From assembly GCA_029862925.1 (NCBI GenBank), contig JAOTWJ010000005.1:1-61175 (forward strand): DNA of 61,175 bases, given 5' to 3'. The DNA is from Gemmatimonadota bacterium (GTDB lineage: Bacteria; Gemmatimonadota; Gemmatimonadetes; Gemmatimonadales; GWC2-71-9). Shown here piece by piece: positions 14,714-25,454 of the stretch; position 1 is the stretch's first letter; the number at the start of each line of letters is the position of its first letter. The position numbers were made by a program, and so were the translations under genes. The notes under the pieces are model-generated. The model worked only from the letters and a program-made list of their open reading frames with translations, was not told the origin of the DNA and did no database searches.

Positions 14714-15819
14714 CGCTCGACCTCGATCTGCTGCCAGACGGCGGTGTGCCGTGGCTGGACGCGAGCGGTCCCGATGCCGCGATCGTGCTGTCCACTCGCA
14801 TCCGGCTCGCCCGCAACCTCCAGGGTCACGTGTTCACACCGCGCGCCGGGGATGGCCAGCGCGACGAGATCCTCACCATGGTGGTGGCGGCCAGTCGCGC
14901 GACCCCGCGGCTCGAGCAGGCCGTGGTGATCAACGTGGACCAGCTGGCGCGGCTCGAGCGGCAGCTGCTGCACGAGCGCCATTTGATTTCCAAGGAGTTG
15001 GCGGGACTCGAAGGGCCCACCGGCGTGCGCCACGGGGCGGCCCTGCTGACCACGGGCGACGTCGGGGTCATGATCAACGAGGAGGACCACGTCCGCCTCC
15101 AGGTCCTCATGTCGGGCTTCGCCCCGAGCCGCGCCTACGCCGAGCTGGAACGTGTCGATCGCGAGCTGGGGGGGTACGTCCCGTTCGCCTTCCATCCCGA
15201 GTTTGGTTACCTTACGTCCTGTCCCACCAACGCGGGGACGGGGCTCCGCGCGTCGGTGCTGATCCACCTGCCGGGCCTCGTGCTCACCAAAGAGATCGCC
15301 AAGGTGCTGCAGGGCCTCACCCAGGTGGGGCTCACGTTCCGCGGATTGTACGGCGAGGGCAGCGAGGTCGTCGGCAACTTCTTTCAGCTGTCGAACCAGA
15401 CGACGCTCGGCAAGTCGGAAGAGGAGCTGTTGGATCACCTGGGCAAGATCGTGCGCCAGGTGATCACCTATGAGCTCCAGGCGCGTGAGGTGCTGCAGCG
15501 CAACGCGCCCACGGTCATCGCCGACAAGGTATGGCGGGCGTATGGCCTGCTGCGCTACGCGCGCAGCCTGTCGTTCGACGAGACGATGAATCTGCTGAGC
15601 GGTGTCCGACTCGGCGTGGGGCTGAACTTGATTGGCGACCTGAGTGTATACACCTTGAACAAGCTGCTCGTTTTCAGCCAGCCGGCCCACGTGGCCCGCC
15701 GCGCGGAACGCGCCCTGACGGATCCGGACCTTCCCGCGATTCGGGCGGACTTCGTGCGTGCATTGCTGGACGACGACGCGCAGCGCCGGCCGCGCAACGG
15801 GCCGGCGGCCGAGGCCTGA
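14710..15819 (+). CDS. mcsB: protein arginine kinase McsB
   Basis: A 369-residue member of the guanido phosphotransferase family. It phosphorylates arginines on proteins and marks them for ClpC-ClpP degradation in Bacillus. Visible family motifs are STRIRLARNLQG near residue 28, the catalytic NEEDH region (INEEDHVRLQ) near 122, and CPTNAGTGLRAS with the catalytic Cys near 174. The length matches McsB (about 360), and there is no creatine-kinase N-terminal domain. It is encoded between mcsA and clpC. Confidence 0.93.
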   Translation: MTLDLDLLPDGGVPWLDASGPDAAIVLSTRIRLARNLQGHVFTPRAGDGQRDEILTMVVAASRATPRLEQAVVINVDQLARLERQLLHERHLISKELAGLEGPTGVRHGAALLTTGDVGVMINEEDHVRLQVLMSGFAPSRAYAELERVDRELGGYVPFAFHPEFGYLTSCPTNAGTGLRASVLIHLPGLVLTKEIAKVLQGLTQVGLTFRGLYGEGSEVVGNFFQLSNQTTLGKSEEELLDHLGKIVRQVITYELQAREVLQRNAPTVIADKVWRAYGLLRYARSLSFDETMNLLSGVRLGVGLNLIGDLSVYTLNKLLVFSQPAHVARRAERALTDPDLPAIRADFVRALLDDDAQRRPRNGPAAEA

Positions 15820-15830
15820 GCGAGACTGCC

Positions 15831-18308
15831 ATGAACGGGTACAACTTCACGGATCGCGTGCGCAAGGTGCTGCAAATGGCTCGGGAGGAGGCGGCACGCC
15901 TCCATCACGAGTACGTCGGCACCGAGCACATCCTGCTTGGCCTCATCCGCGAAGGAGAGGGCGTGGCGGCCGCCGTGCTGACCAACCTGAGCGTCGATCT
16001 CGAGGACATTCAGCAGAAGATCGAGGAGACGGTCAAGAAGGGGAAAGCCCCGGCCGCCGCCGGACCGCCGGACCTGCCCTATACGTCCCGCGCCAAGAAG
16101 GTGCTCGAGCTCGCGATGAGCGAGGCCCGCGAGTTGAACCACTCCTACGTCGGCACCGAGCACCTGCTGCTGGGTCTGCTGCGGGAGGAGAAGGGCATTG
16201 CCGCGCAGGTGCTCACCGACGCCGGCGTCAGTCTCGAGCAGGCTCGGGCCGAGACCCTGCGACTGCTCGGCAGTGACGTGCCGCAGACGGCCAAGCCCGG
16301 GACCCAGGCCGCGCCGAGTGGGCGGGGCGAGAAGAAGTCGAAGACACCGGCGCTGGACCACTTCTGCCGCGACCTGACCGCCCTGGCGGCCGAAGCGCAG
16401 CTCGATCCGACGATCGGGCGGCAGAAGGAGATCGAGCGAGTCATCGAGGTGCTGTCGCGGCGAAAGAAGAACAACCCGGTGCTGATCGGCGAAGCCGGCG
16501 TGGGCAAGACCGCGATCGTGGAAGGGCTCGCGCAGCTGATCGCGGCGGGCAACGCCCCCGACTCGCTCCGCACGCACCGTGTGCTGGCGCTGGACATGGC
16601 CGCCGTGATCGCCGGCACGAAGTATCGCGGCCAGTTCGAAGAGCGCCTCAAGGCGGTGATGAACGAGATTGCACAGAACCGCAATGTCGTGCTGTTCATC
16701 GACGAGCTGCACACGCTGGTCGGGGCCGGCGCGGCCGAGGGCGCCATCGACGCGTCGAACATGCTCAAGCCGGCGCTGGCCCGCGGCGAGCTGCAATGCG
16801 TCGGCGCGTCGACCTTGAACGAGTACCGCAAGTACATCGAGAAGGACGGCGCGCTCGAGCGGCGCTTCCAGACGGTCATCGTGGATCCGCCGACGGTGGA
16901 CGAGACCGTGGAGATCCTGAAGGGGCTGCGCCAGCGCTACGAGGATCACCATCGCGTCACGATTCCGGACGACACGCTGGACGAGGCGGCCCGCCTGTCC
17001 GAGCGGTACATCACCGACCGGTTCCTGCCGGACAAGGCGATCGACGTCATCGACGAGGCCGCCGCCAGGGCCCGGCTCGCCGCCCAGGTCCCGCCGGCGG
17101 ATGTGGCCGAGCTCAAGGGGAAGCTGGAGCAGATCAATCACGACAAGGAGGAGGCCGTCCGCGACCAGAACTTCGAACGGGCGGCGGCGCTCCGCGACGA
17201 CGAACGCGAGCTGCAGGGCGATATCCGGCGGCGCCACGAGGAATGGGACCGGGAGCGCGAGACGCATCGCCCCGTGATCGGTATCGAGGAGATCGCGTTC
17301 ATCGTGTCGCGCTGGACGGGGATCCCGGTGACGCGGCTGCAGGAGGCCGAAACGCAGCGCCTGCTGCGCATGGAGGAGGAGATTCACCGGTCGGTCGTTG
17401 GCCAGGAGCAGGCGATCGAGGCCATCTCGCGGGCGATCCGCCGCTCCCGGGCCGGCCTGAAAGACCCACGCCGCCCCATCGGCAGCTTCGTGTTCAGCGG
17501 CCCGACCGGGGTCGGGAAGACGGAACTCGCCCGCGCGCTCGCCCGGTTCCTGTTCGCCGACGAGCAGGCGCTGATCCGGGTCGACATGTCGGAGTACATG
17601 GAGAAATTCTCGGTGAGCCGGCTGATCGGTGCCCCCCCCGGGTATGTGGGCTACGAAGACTCCGGGACGCTCACCAAGGCCGTCCGCCGCAAGCCGTACT
17701 CGGTCGTGTTGCTCGACGAGATCGAGAAGGCGCACCCGGATGTGTTCAACATCCTGCTGCAGGTGCTCGACGAGGGCCGGCTGACCGACAACTACGGGCG
17801 CGTGATCGACTTCAAGAACACCGTCGTGATCATGACCTCCAACGTCGGCGCCCGGGATATCGTGAAGAGCAAGTCCCTGGGGTTTGCCGAGCCCGACGCC
17901 GGCACGTCGTTCGAAAAGATGGCCGAGAAGGTCCGGGACGAGATCAACAAGGTCTTCAATCCCGAGTTCCTGAACCGGCTCGACGACGTCATCGTGTTCC
18001 ACCCGCTGGACCGCACGCACATCGCGTTGATTGTGGACATTCTGTTCGTGCAGGTGGCGTCCCGGGTGGCCGAGGAGGGATTCGCGCTGCGACGGACTGA
18101 TGCCGCCACCGAGTTTCTCGTGGAGCACGGGTACGACGAGCAGTACGGTGCCCGGCCGCTCAAGCGCGCCATTCAGCGCTACGTCGAGGATCCGCTCTCC
18201 GAGAAGATCCTGATGGGCGAGATCGGCAAGGGAGACGAGATCGAGGTGGACGTGGCTCCCGACGGCGACACTCTCACCTTCCGGGCGCTTTCCGGAACGC
18301 AGGCCTAG
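15831..18308 (+). CDS. clpC: ATP-dependent Clp protease ATP-binding subunit ClpC
   Basis: An 825-residue HSP100 unfoldase. Two Clp_N repeats occupy residues 1-150 ([12 protein letters not shown] and [12 protein letters not shown]). The first AAA+ module has Walker A GEAGVGKT at 220-227. A middle UVR-type coiled segment lies near 427-460. The second AAA+ module has GPTGVGKT near 557-564, then the C-terminal D2-small domain. The UVR segment and the mcsAB context mark it as ClpC rather than ClpB or ClpA. It feeds substrates to ClpP, which is not in the window. The start is the ATG giving [14 protein letters not shown]. Confidence 0.95.
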   Translation: MNGYNFTDRVRKVLQMAREEAARLHHEYVGTEHILLGLIREGEGVAAAVLTNLSVDLEDIQQKIEETVKKGKAPAAAGPPDLPYTSRAKKVLELAMSEARELNHSYVGTEHLLLGLLREEKGIAAQVLTDAGVSLEQARAETLRLLGSDVPQTAKPGTQAAPSGRGEKKSKTPALDHFCRDLTALAAEAQLDPTIGRQKEIERVIEVLSRRKKNNPVLIGEAGVGKTAIVEGLAQLIAAGNAPDSLRTHRVLALDMAAVIAGTKYRGQFEERLKAVMNEIAQNRNVVLFIDELHTLVGAGAAEGAIDASNMLKPALARGELQCVGASTLNEYRKYIEKDGALERRFQTVIVDPPTVDETVEILKGLRQRYEDHHRVTIPDDTLDEAARLSERYITDRFLPDKAIDVIDEAAARARLAAQVPPADVAELKGKLEQINHDKEEAVRDQNFERAAALRDDERELQGDIRRRHEEWDRERETHRPVIGIEEIAFIVSRWTGIPVTRLQEAETQRLLRMEEEIHRSVVGQEQAIEAISRAIRRSRAGLKDPRRPIGSFVFSGPTGVGKTELARALARFLFADEQALIRVDMSEYMEKFSVSRLIGAPPGYVGYEDSGTLTKAVRRKPYSVVLLDEIEKAHPDVFNILLQVLDEGRLTDNYGRVIDFKNTVVIMTSNVGARDIVKSKSLGFAEPDAGTSFEKMAEKVRDEINKVFNPEFLNRLDDVIVFHPLDRTHIALIVDILFVQVASRVAEEGFALRRTDAATEFLVEHGYDEQYGARPLKRAIQRYVEDPLSEKILMGEIGKGDEIEVDVAPDGDTLTFRALSGTQA

Positions 18309-20705
18309 TTGCGCGGCGGCACGCTCCTGCTGGGTGCCGCGCTGCTCGGCGCGGTCTCGACCGTCCTGCCGGCGCAGGAACGCGGCGAGCTGACCACCGT
18401 GCTCGACAGCATCGCGGTGGTGGGGGCCCGGCGCGTGGCCGTCACCCGCATCCTCGCCGTCTCCGGCCTCCCCGTGGGCCAGGAGATCTCCTATCGGGAC
18501 GTCCAGCGCGCGATCACGGCCCTCTACGAGACCGGCCAGTTCGACGACGTCCGCATCTCCCAGGGGGAAGTCGACGGACGCCGGATCCTCCAGATCGAGG
18601 TCGTGGAACGGCCGCAGCTGGCCGGCTGGAGCGTCCGTGGCGTGGAACGGCTGGGCGAGCGGTCGGTCCGGGGGAAGATTCGCCTGCAGGAGGGGCGTCC
18701 CTACGACCCGGCCGCCGTGCGGCGGTCCCTGGCGGCCGTCGACTCGCTCTACCGCCGCGAGGGCTACTATCGGGCCTCCATCCGGGCGCGCGAGCTGCCG
18801 CAAAGCGACGGCTCGCTGCGCCTGGTCTTCGATGTCGACGAAGGACGGCGGGTGGCCATCAGCCAAATCGTCGTCGAAGGCAACGAGGTGTTCGACGACG
18901 GCACGGTGGCGGGCCGCATGAAGACCGGCACCGAGGGCTTTTGGTGGTTCCAGCGCGGCGAATACAACGAGACCGACCTGGATCGCGATCTGCGCGAACG
19001 GCTGCCCGCGTTCTACGGCTCCCGGGGCCACATCGACTTCCGGGTCCGGCGCGACACGCTCCTCGTCAACGAGGCGACGGGGAAGGGGACGCTGGTGCTC
19101 GCGGTGGACGAGGGGGCGCGCTACGACGTGGGCTCCCTGGAGATCATCGGGAACCGGCGATTCTCCACGGAGCAGCTCGAGCAGTTCTACCCCTTCACCC
19201 CGACCGGCGGCGGGTTCCTCGGCCTCGGCGGGACGCGCGAGGGGCCGGTGGTGTTCGACGAAGAGAAATGGGACCGCGCGACGCAGGACGTCCGCACCCT
19301 GTACGGCAACAACGGCTACCTCTATGCCGACGTGCGACCGATCGTCACCCGCCGCACGAGCGGGGCCGGTGCCAACCTCGTCGACCTGCGGTGGCAGATC
19401 CTCGAGGGCGATCCGGCCACGATCCGGAGGGTGGACATCGTCGGGAACTCGGTGACGCACGAAAGCGTGATTCGGCGCGCCACCTTCCCGCTGGTGCCGG
19501 GAGACGTGTTCCGGCAGGATGCCCTCATCCGCGCCTATCAGAACGTGTCCAACCTCGGGTTCTTCCAGCAGCCGCTCGAGATTCCGCAGATTCAGCCGAC
19601 GGAGAACCGGGTCGACGTGGACGTCGTGTTCCGGGTCGAAGAGCGACGGACCGGCAACATCAACTTCGGCGCCTCGGTCGGGCAGGGCACCGGGTTGGGT
19701 GGCTTCATCGGGCTGGACGAGCCGAATGTGCTGGGGCGCGGGAAGCGTATCCAGTTTCAGTGGCAGTTCGGCCGCAACATCTCCGACTTCAATATCACCT
19801 ACAGCGACCCCGCGATCCGCGGGAGCCTGATCTCCGGGTCGCTCAACCTGCACAGTACGCGCCTGCGCTACACGATTGCCGACCTCGGGCGCATCCGGAC
19901 CCGGGGGGGGAGCATCCAGGTGGGATTCCCGTTCTTCGGGTCCCGCTACACGCGCATGCTCACCACGTACACGATCGAAGAGTCCGACTACGACTCGCCG
20001 ACCCTTTCGCCGCGGTTCAACTGCACCAACTGCCTGTTGTCGGCCGTGGGCGTGGCCCTCGTGCGTGACACGCGGGTGGACCTGCCGTTCGCCACGGGCG
20101 GCGCGTACCACGAGGCGCGGTTCTCCCTGAATGGCGGTCTGCTGGGCGGGGATGGCGCGTTCCGCCGCGCGACCTTCGAGGGCCGCTGGTACGCCCCGCT
20201 TGGGCAGCTCGGTGGGAGTCGGCCGGGCAGCAACCCGATCAAGTTCGTCCTCGCGCTGAAGGCCGAGGCCGGGTTCGTGTGGGGCGACGCGGGACCGCAC
20301 TTCCGGCAACTGTTCGCGCTGGGCGGCACGCAGTACGGCGTTCAGTTGCGGGGCTACGACGAGTTCTCGGTCACGCCGGCCGGGTTCGACCCCGGGGCCA
20401 GCGGTTCCCGCGCGAATACCGTGGACGCGTTCGGGGCCTCGTACTTCACGTCGACGTCCGAGATCGGCATGCGGATCAGCCAAATGCTGTATCTCTCGGC
20501 CTTCTTCGATGCCGGCAACGTGTGGTCCACCCCGGGGCGCTTCAACCCGACCCGCCTGTTCCGGGGCGCGGGGCTCGGCATCGCCGTGGTCTCCCCCCTG
20601 GGCCCGATCGGCATCGACTACGCGTACGGGTTCGATCGCACGAATTTCATCGGCGATCCCGCGCCGGGCTGGAAGCTGCATTTCAAGCTCGGCAATATCT
20701 TCTAA
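18309..20705 (+). CDS. bamA: outer membrane protein assembly factor BamA
   Basis: A 798-residue Omp85 protein that inserts beta-barrels into the outer membrane. A TTG start immediately after clpC gives a signal peptide (LLLGAALLGAVSTVLPAQ). About five POTRA repeats fill residues 25-430, for example VVGARRVAVTRILAVSG and VDIVGNSVTHESVIRRA. The 16-strand barrel begins near 448 (INFGASVGQGTGLGGFIG) and ends in LHFKLGNIF with the C-terminal Phe sorting signal. Neighbours ompH and lpxD are the classical bamA companions. Confidence 0.95.
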   Translation: MRGGTLLLGAALLGAVSTVLPAQERGELTTVLDSIAVVGARRVAVTRILAVSGLPVGQEISYRDVQRAITALYETGQFDDVRISQGEVDGRRILQIEVVERPQLAGWSVRGVERLGERSVRGKIRLQEGRPYDPAAVRRSLAAVDSLYRREGYYRASIRARELPQSDGSLRLVFDVDEGRRVAISQIVVEGNEVFDDGTVAGRMKTGTEGFWWFQRGEYNETDLDRDLRERLPAFYGSRGHIDFRVRRDTLLVNEATGKGTLVLAVDEGARYDVGSLEIIGNRRFSTEQLEQFYPFTPTGGGFLGLGGTREGPVVFDEEKWDRATQDVRTLYGNNGYLYADVRPIVTRRTSGAGANLVDLRWQILEGDPATIRRVDIVGNSVTHESVIRRATFPLVPGDVFRQDALIRAYQNVSNLGFFQQPLEIPQIQPTENRVDVDVVFRVEERRTGNINFGASVGQGTGLGGFIGLDEPNVLGRGKRIQFQWQFGRNISDFNITYSDPAIRGSLISGSLNLHSTRLRYTIADLGRIRTRGGSIQVGFPFFGSRYTRMLTTYTIEESDYDSPTLSPRFNCTNCLLSAVGVALVRDTRVDLPFATGGAYHEARFSLNGGLLGGDGAFRRATFEGRWYAPLGQLGGSRPGSNPIKFVLALKAEAGFVWGDAGPHFRQLFALGGTQYGVQLRGYDEFSVTPAGFDPGASGSRANTVDAFGASYFTSTSEIGMRISQMLYLSAFFDAGNVWSTPGRFNPTRLFRGAGLGIAVVSPLGPIGIDYAYGFDRTNFIGDPAPGWKLHFKLGNIF

Positions 20706-20723
20706 CCTCTGACGGCCTCCCCC

Positions 20724-21275
20724 ATGACCCGATTTCGCCTTGTGTCGACCCTTCACGTTCTCGCGCTCACCGCGACGGCGGCACTCGTTGCCGCCCCGGC
20801 AGCGGCGCAGCAGCCCGCGGCCGCGTCCCGGTTTGCCTGGGTGAATTCCCAACTGATCATTCGGCAGGTGCCGGGGTACGCGCAGGCAGAGTCCACGCTG
20901 AACGCCGAAGTGGCCGGCTTCCGCGTCGAGGTGCAGCGGATGCAGACGCAGCTGGACTCCATGGTGCGCGTCTACGATCAGCAGCAGATCGCGCTGTCGC
21001 CGTCCAACCGGCAGGCCAAGCAGCAGGAAATCCGCGACATGCAGCAACGGCTCGAGCAGCGGTACGGCGAGTTGCAGAACCAGGCCGCCGAACGGGAGCG
21101 CGAGCTCGTGGCGCCGCTCGAAGAGCGCGTCAAGGGCGTGATCGAGGGGCTGCGGGCGGAACGGAACCTGCTGTTCATCTTCGATGTCGGAGCGCCGGGC
21201 AACAACATCGTGGCCGCCGACCGGACGCTGGACCTGACGGCGCTGGTCGTGCAACGGTTGCAGGCCGCGCAGTGA
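20724..21275 (+). CDS. OmpH/Skp-family periplasmic chaperone
   Basis: A 183-residue protein with a signal peptide ending APAAAQ. A Skp-type start ([16 protein letters not shown]) is followed by a long glutamine-rich coiled-coil at about 50-135. Short strands close the trimer base ([13 protein letters not shown]). Skp chaperones hold unfolded outer-membrane proteins on the way to BamA, and the gene sits between bamA and lpxD as in many Gram-negative bacteria. Confidence 0.88.
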   Translation: MTRFRLVSTLHVLALTATAALVAAPAAAQQPAAASRFAWVNSQLIIRQVPGYAQAESTLNAEVAGFRVEVQRMQTQLDSMVRVYDQQQIALSPSNRQAKQQEIRDMQQRLEQRYGELQNQAAERERELVAPLEERVKGVIEGLRAERNLLFIFDVGAPGNNIVAADRTLDLTALVVQRLQAAQ

Positions 21276-21279
21276 CGCC

Positions 21280-22326
21280 GTGTCAGCGCGGGGCCTGACC
21301 GCGCGTAGAATCGCGGCGCTGGTGGGCGGGGAGCTGCTTGGCTCTCCGGATGTCCTCGTCGCCGGGGCCGCTCCGCTGCCGGATGCCGGTCCCGGCGACG
21401 TTTCGTTTCTCGCGACGGGCCGGCACGTGCCGGCCCTCGCCGCGTCGCGTGCCGGCGTCGTGCTGCTGGCCGCGGCCTTCCGCGGCGCGCCCGGCCCCCC
21501 GACACGCGTCGTGGTGGCCGACCCACGGGCCGCCCTCGCCACCGTGCTCGCCGCCCTCCACCCCGCGGCGCCCCCCAGGTGGGACGTGCACCCGACGGCC
21601 CGCCTCGGGCCGAGATGCCGGTGGCGCGGTCGGCTCGCGTTGGGACCCCACGCGGTGCTCGGCCACGACGTCCAGCTGGGTACGGACTGCCGACTAGGCG
21701 CGCACGTCGAGATTGCGGACGGGGCGCGACTGGGGGACCACTGCCGGCTCGATGACGGGGTCTCCATCGGGCCCGGCGTCGAACTCGGTCATCGGGTTGC
21801 CGTCCAGAGCGGCGCGCGCATCGGCACCGACGGCTTTGGATACGTGGCGGCAGAGGACGGGCACACCCGGCTCCCCCATGTGGGCGCCTGCCGCGTGGGC
21901 GACGACGTGGAAATCGGAGCCAACACGACCGTCGATCGCGGCTCGATTGGGGCCACGGTCATCGGGGCCGGCACCAAGATCGACAACCTCGTGCACGTCG
22001 CGCACAATGTGCGCATCGGCGCGCGGTGCGTGATCATGGCGCAGGTGGGGCTGGCGGGCAGCACGATCGTCGGGGACGACGTCCTGATCGCCGGGCAAGC
22101 GGGTCTGGCCGGACAGCTCCGCGTCGGAGACGGCGCCCGCGTGGCCGCGCAAAGCGGGGTGATCGGGGACGTGCGGGCCGGGGCGACGGTGTCCGGCTAC
22201 CCGGCGCGCGACCACCGTGCGGTGCTGCGGCAAGCGGCGGCCCTTGCGCGTCTCACCCCGCATGTCGCCACCCTCGAACACCTGGTGCAGAGTCATGACG
22301 ACCGCCTCCCGACGCACGCTCGCTAA
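21280..22326 (+). CDS. lpxD: UDP-3-O-(3-hydroxyacyl)glucosamine N-acyltransferase
   Basis: A 348-residue enzyme of lipid A step 3. An N-terminal uridine-binding domain ([16 protein letters not shown]) leads to left-handed beta-helix hexapeptide repeats from about residue 105 ([13 protein letters not shown]) to 290. A C-terminal helix follows. The conserved core [20 protein letters not shown] contains the catalytic His region. GTG start. Its 3' end overlaps the next gene by 32 bases. Confidence 0.95.
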   Translation: MSARGLTARRIAALVGGELLGSPDVLVAGAAPLPDAGPGDVSFLATGRHVPALAASRAGVVLLAAAFRGAPGPPTRVVVADPRAALATVLAALHPAAPPRWDVHPTARLGPRCRWRGRLALGPHAVLGHDVQLGTDCRLGAHVEIADGARLGDHCRLDDGVSIGPGVELGHRVAVQSGARIGTDGFGYVAAEDGHTRLPHVGACRVGDDVEIGANTTVDRGSIGATVIGAGTKIDNLVHVAHNVRIGARCVIMAQVGLAGSTIVGDDVLIAGQAGLAGQLRVGDGARVAAQSGVIGDVRAGATVSGYPARDHRAVLRQAAALARLTPHVATLEHLVQSHDDRLPTHAR

Positions 22327-23575
22327 GCCCGCCACGGTCACGGGGACCGGCCTGCACACCGGCCGACCCGCCACCGTGCGCCTGCAGCCGGCCGAGGCCG
22401 GCCACGGCCTCGTGTTCCGACGGACGGATGTCGCCGGGGCGCCGCCGATCCGCGCCCTGGTGGATACGGTGCGCTCGACTGACCGGGGCACGCTGCTGGG
22501 CGACGCCGACCACGGCGTGCAGACGGTCGAGCACCTGCTCGCGGCCAGCCACGCGCTCGGGCTCGACGATCTGCTGATCGACGTCGACGGGCCGGAGGTG
22601 CCGGCGGGGGATGGCAGCGCGGCCGATCTGTTTGCGGCACTCCAATCGGCCGGCGTCGTCGAGCAGGACGGGGAGCCGACGGTGTGGCGCGTGCAGGCGC
22701 CGCTCACCGTGCGTGAAGGGGAGGCCACCTATCTGGTGGCGCCGGGTGCCGGACTGCGGCTCACGGCCACGATCGAGTGGTCCCACCCGCTGATCGGGCG
22801 CCAGAGCCGCTGCGTCGACGTCACGTCCGCGACCTTCGGGGCCGAATTGGCGCGGGCCCGTACGTTCGGCCTTGCGCGCGAGCACGCGGACCTCGCCGCC
22901 CGCGGACTGGCGCGCGGCGCCTCACCGGCGGCGGCGATCGTGCTGAGTGACACGGGGCTCGTGGACGGCGCACTGCGCTGGCCCGACGAGTTCGTGCGCC
23001 ACAAGCTGCTCGACCTCGTGGGAGACCTCGCCCTCACGGGCGGCCGCGTGGAGGCGGACATCGTCGCGTTCCGGCCCAGCCACGCGGGCAATGTCGCCCT
23101 CGCCCGCGTGCTGCGCCGCCTCGCGCACCCGACGGCTCCGCCCGCGCGCGGGATCGAGGACATCCTCGGCACGCTGCCGCACCGCTACCCGATGCTGCTG
23201 GTCGATCGCATCATCGAAGTCCACGGTCGCGAACGGATCGTCGGCCTCAAGAACGTCACGTTCAACGAGCCGTTCTTCCAGGGCCATTTTCCCGGGCACC
23301 CGGTGATGCCCGGCGTGCTCATCCTGGAAGCCATGGCGCAGGCCGGGGGCATGCTGCTGATGGGCGCAGTGGACGACCCGGCAGGGAAAGTCGTGTACTT
23401 CATGACGCTCGACAACGTGAAGTTCCGGCGGCCAGTGGTGCCGGGCGACCAGCTGCGGTTCGAGCTCGAGATGCTGCAGTTCCGCGGCCGCAACTGCCGG
23501 ATGCGCGGAGTGGCGACCGTCGACGGCCAGCCGGTCGCGGAGGCCGAGATGGCGGCGCGCATCGTCGACCGGTGA
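22295..23575 (+). CDS. bifunctional LpxC deacetylase / FabZ dehydratase
   Basis: A 426-residue fusion. Residues 1 to about 283 are LpxC, the committed Zn-dependent deacetylase of lipid A synthesis: [15 protein letters not shown], the metal ligand in [24 protein letters not shown] with a second His and an Asp, and the catalytic HAGN. Residues about 286-426 are FabZ, (3R)-hydroxyacyl-ACP dehydratase: [13 protein letters not shown] and [20 protein letters not shown] with catalytic His and Glu. Such fusions are known from Bacteroidota and relatives. LpxC and FabZ compete for the hydroxyacyl-ACP branch. The ATG gives [13 protein letters not shown]. Confidence 0.95.
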   Translation: MTTASRRTLAKPATVTGTGLHTGRPATVRLQPAEAGHGLVFRRTDVAGAPPIRALVDTVRSTDRGTLLGDADHGVQTVEHLLAASHALGLDDLLIDVDGPEVPAGDGSAADLFAALQSAGVVEQDGEPTVWRVQAPLTVREGEATYLVAPGAGLRLTATIEWSHPLIGRQSRCVDVTSATFGAELARARTFGLAREHADLAARGLARGASPAAAIVLSDTGLVDGALRWPDEFVRHKLLDLVGDLALTGGRVEADIVAFRPSHAGNVALARVLRRLAHPTAPPARGIEDILGTLPHRYPMLLVDRIIEVHGRERIVGLKNVTFNEPFFQGHFPGHPVMPGVLILEAMAQAGGMLLMGAVDDPAGKVVYFMTLDNVKFRRPVVPGDQLRFELEMLQFRGRNCRMRGVATVDGQPVAEAEMAARIVDR

Positions 23576-24351
23576 CCATCGCCCTCCACCCGACGGCGGT
23601 GGTGGACCCCGACGCGGACCTGGCGGCCGACGCCGTCGTGGGCCCGTACGCGGTGATCGGTCCCGGCGTCGTCGTTGGCGCGGGATCGGAGATTCAGGCA
23701 CACGCCGTGCTCGAACGCGACGTCTGGCTCGGCCGCCACTGTCTCGTGGGGTACGGCAGCGTGCTCGGCAGCGCTCCACAGGATCTGCAGGACGCCGGCG
23801 TCGGGACGCGCGTCGAAATCGGTGACGAGACGCGGCTGCGCGAGTACGTGACGGTCCATCGCGGGACTCTGGCGTCCCAGGCGACACGCATCGGGGCCCG
23901 CTGCTATCTCATGAGCTACGTGCACGTCGCCCACGACTGTGTGATCGGGGACGATGCGGTCCTCGCCAACGCGGTGCAGCTGGCCGGCCACGTGCAAGTG
24001 GGGCGTCAGGCGTGGATCGGCGGTCAAACGCCCATTCACCAGTTCGTGCGGATCGGCGAGCACGCGTTCGTGGGCGGCGGCTCGCGGGTCCCCCAGGACG
24101 TCCCGCCCTACGCGCGCGTGGCCGGGGTTCCCCTGCGCCTCTACGGGGTGAACGTGCTCGGCCTGCGCCGCGCCGGCATCGCGCCCGACGTGCGGCTCGC
24201 CCTGCAGCGTGCCTTCCGCCTGCTGTTCAACTCCGATCTCACGACGTCCGCGGCCCTCGAGCGGCTGCGGGCCGAGCCCGATCGTCCGCGGGAAGTGGAT
24301 CGCCTGCTCGAGTTCATCGCGGCGTCGCCCCGCGGCGTGCTGCGAGGCTGA
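23572..24351 (+). CDS. lpxA: acyl-ACP--UDP-N-acetylglucosamine O-acyltransferase
   Basis: A 259-residue enzyme of lipid A step 1. The left-handed beta-helix starts HPTAVVDPDADLAADAVVG. The catalytic His region is MSYVHVAHDCVIG near residue 120, and the C-terminal helical domain GLRRAGIAPDVRLALQRAFR is typical of LpxA. GTG start overlapping fabZ as GTGA. The stop shares one base with the lpxB ATG. Confidence 0.95.
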   Translation: MTIALHPTAVVDPDADLAADAVVGPYAVIGPGVVVGAGSEIQAHAVLERDVWLGRHCLVGYGSVLGSAPQDLQDAGVGTRVEIGDETRLREYVTVHRGTLASQATRIGARCYLMSYVHVAHDCVIGDDAVLANAVQLAGHVQVGRQAWIGGQTPIHQFVRIGEHAFVGGGSRVPQDVPPYARVAGVPLRLYGVNVLGLRRAGIAPDVRLALQRAFRLLFNSDLTTSAALERLRAEPDRPREVDRLLEFIAASPRGVLRG

Positions 24352-25454
24352 TGCCACCGACCGTCTACGTGTCTGCCGGGGAGCCATCGGGTGACCGCTA
24401 CGCCGCCGGGGTCGCTCTCGCCCTCCGACGGGCGATGCCCGGTGTACGACTCGAGGCCATGGGCGGACCGGCGCTCGCCGGCGCCGATGTAGCGCTCCGG
24501 CACCGCATGGAGCGGCTCCAGGCCCTGGGGTTGGTGGAAGCCGCGGATACGCTGCCCGCTCACCTCCGAATCCTCGCCGATCTCCGGCGGTGGTTTCGCG
24601 CGGAGCCGCCCGAGCTGGTCGTGTTGGTGGACTACCCCGGGTTCCACGCCAGGGTGGCGCGCGCGGCACGGACGGCCGGCATCCCCGTCCTGCAATACGT
24701 GGCGCCGCAGCTCTGGGCGTGGGGGCGCTGGCGCGCACGCCGGTGGCGCCAGTCGGTCGATCGCCTGGCCGTCATCCTGCCCTTCGAGGAGCCGTTCTTC
24801 CGTGCGTTGGGCTTCCCCGTCCAGTTCGTCGGCCACCCACTCCTGGATGGCGCGGCACCGGACCGGCCGGCGGCCAGGGCCACGCTGGGTCTGGGGGCGA
24901 CCACCCCCGTGCTCGGGCTGTTCCCGGGGAGCCGCCCCCGGGAGATCGCGCGGCTGTGGCCCGGCTTCCGGGATGCGGCGGCCATCCTGCGGCGGGACGC
25001 CCCCGCCCTCCACGTCGTCGTCGCCGGGGTGCCCGGCGCGAGTTATCCCGGTCTCGAGCGCACGGGCATCACCGTGGCGGCACCCGAGCTCGCGCGAGCG
25101 GCGGCGGACGCCGCGTTGGCCAAGTCGGGGACCACGACCCTCGAGTTGGCGCTGACGGACACCCCCCATGTCGTCGCGTATCGGATGCCTCGGCTGACCT
25201 ACGCGGTGGCGCGCCGCGTGGTGGACGTGCCATGGGTCGGGTTGGTGAATCTCCTCGCCGGTCACGCGGTCGTCCCCGAGTTGCTGCAGGACGAAGTGAC
25301 GCCGGCCCGGCTGGCCGAGGGGGTGCGGCCGCTGTTCGAGAGAGGGGCGGGGGCCGCCGGGCAACGCGCCGGGTTTGCGGCGGTGCGGGCGCAACTCGGC
25401 GCGCCCGGCGCGGCGGACCGCGTGGCCGCCACGGCGCGGGAGCTGGTGTCGTGA
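24351..25454 (+). CDS. lpxB: lipid-A-disaccharide synthase
   Basis: A 367-residue GT19 glycosyltransferase joining UDP-diacylglucosamine and lipid X. The start VYVSAGEPSGDRYAAGVA is diagnostic. YVAPQLWAWGRWRARR, FVGHPLLD and LFPGSRPREI follow, and SGTTTLELAL is the nucleotide-sugar-binding end motif. The gene after it, where waaA (kdtA) often lies, encodes an acyltransferase instead. Confidence 0.95.
   Translation: MPPTVYVSAGEPSGDRYAAGVALALRRAMPGVRLEAMGGPALAGADVALRHRMERLQALGLVEAADTLPAHLRILADLRRWFRAEPPELVVLVDYPGFHARVARAARTAGIPVLQYVAPQLWAWGRWRARRWRQSVDRLAVILPFEEPFFRALGFPVQFVGHPLLDGAAPDRPAARATLGLGATTPVLGLFPGSRPREIARLWPGFRDAAAILRRDAPALHVVVAGVPGASYPGLERTGITVAAPELARAAADAALAKSGTTTLELALTDTPHVVAYRMPRLTYAVARRVVDVPWVGLVNLLAGHAVVPELLQDEVTPARLAEGVRPLFERGAGAAGQRAGFAAVRAQLGAPGAADRVAATARELVS

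Noticed and set aside
15555-21767. A 2070-residue open frame on the - strand
   Set aside because: It lies opposite mcsB, clpC, bamA, ompH and lpxD, all clearly coding on +. High GC leaves the opposite frame open. No family signature is visible in it.
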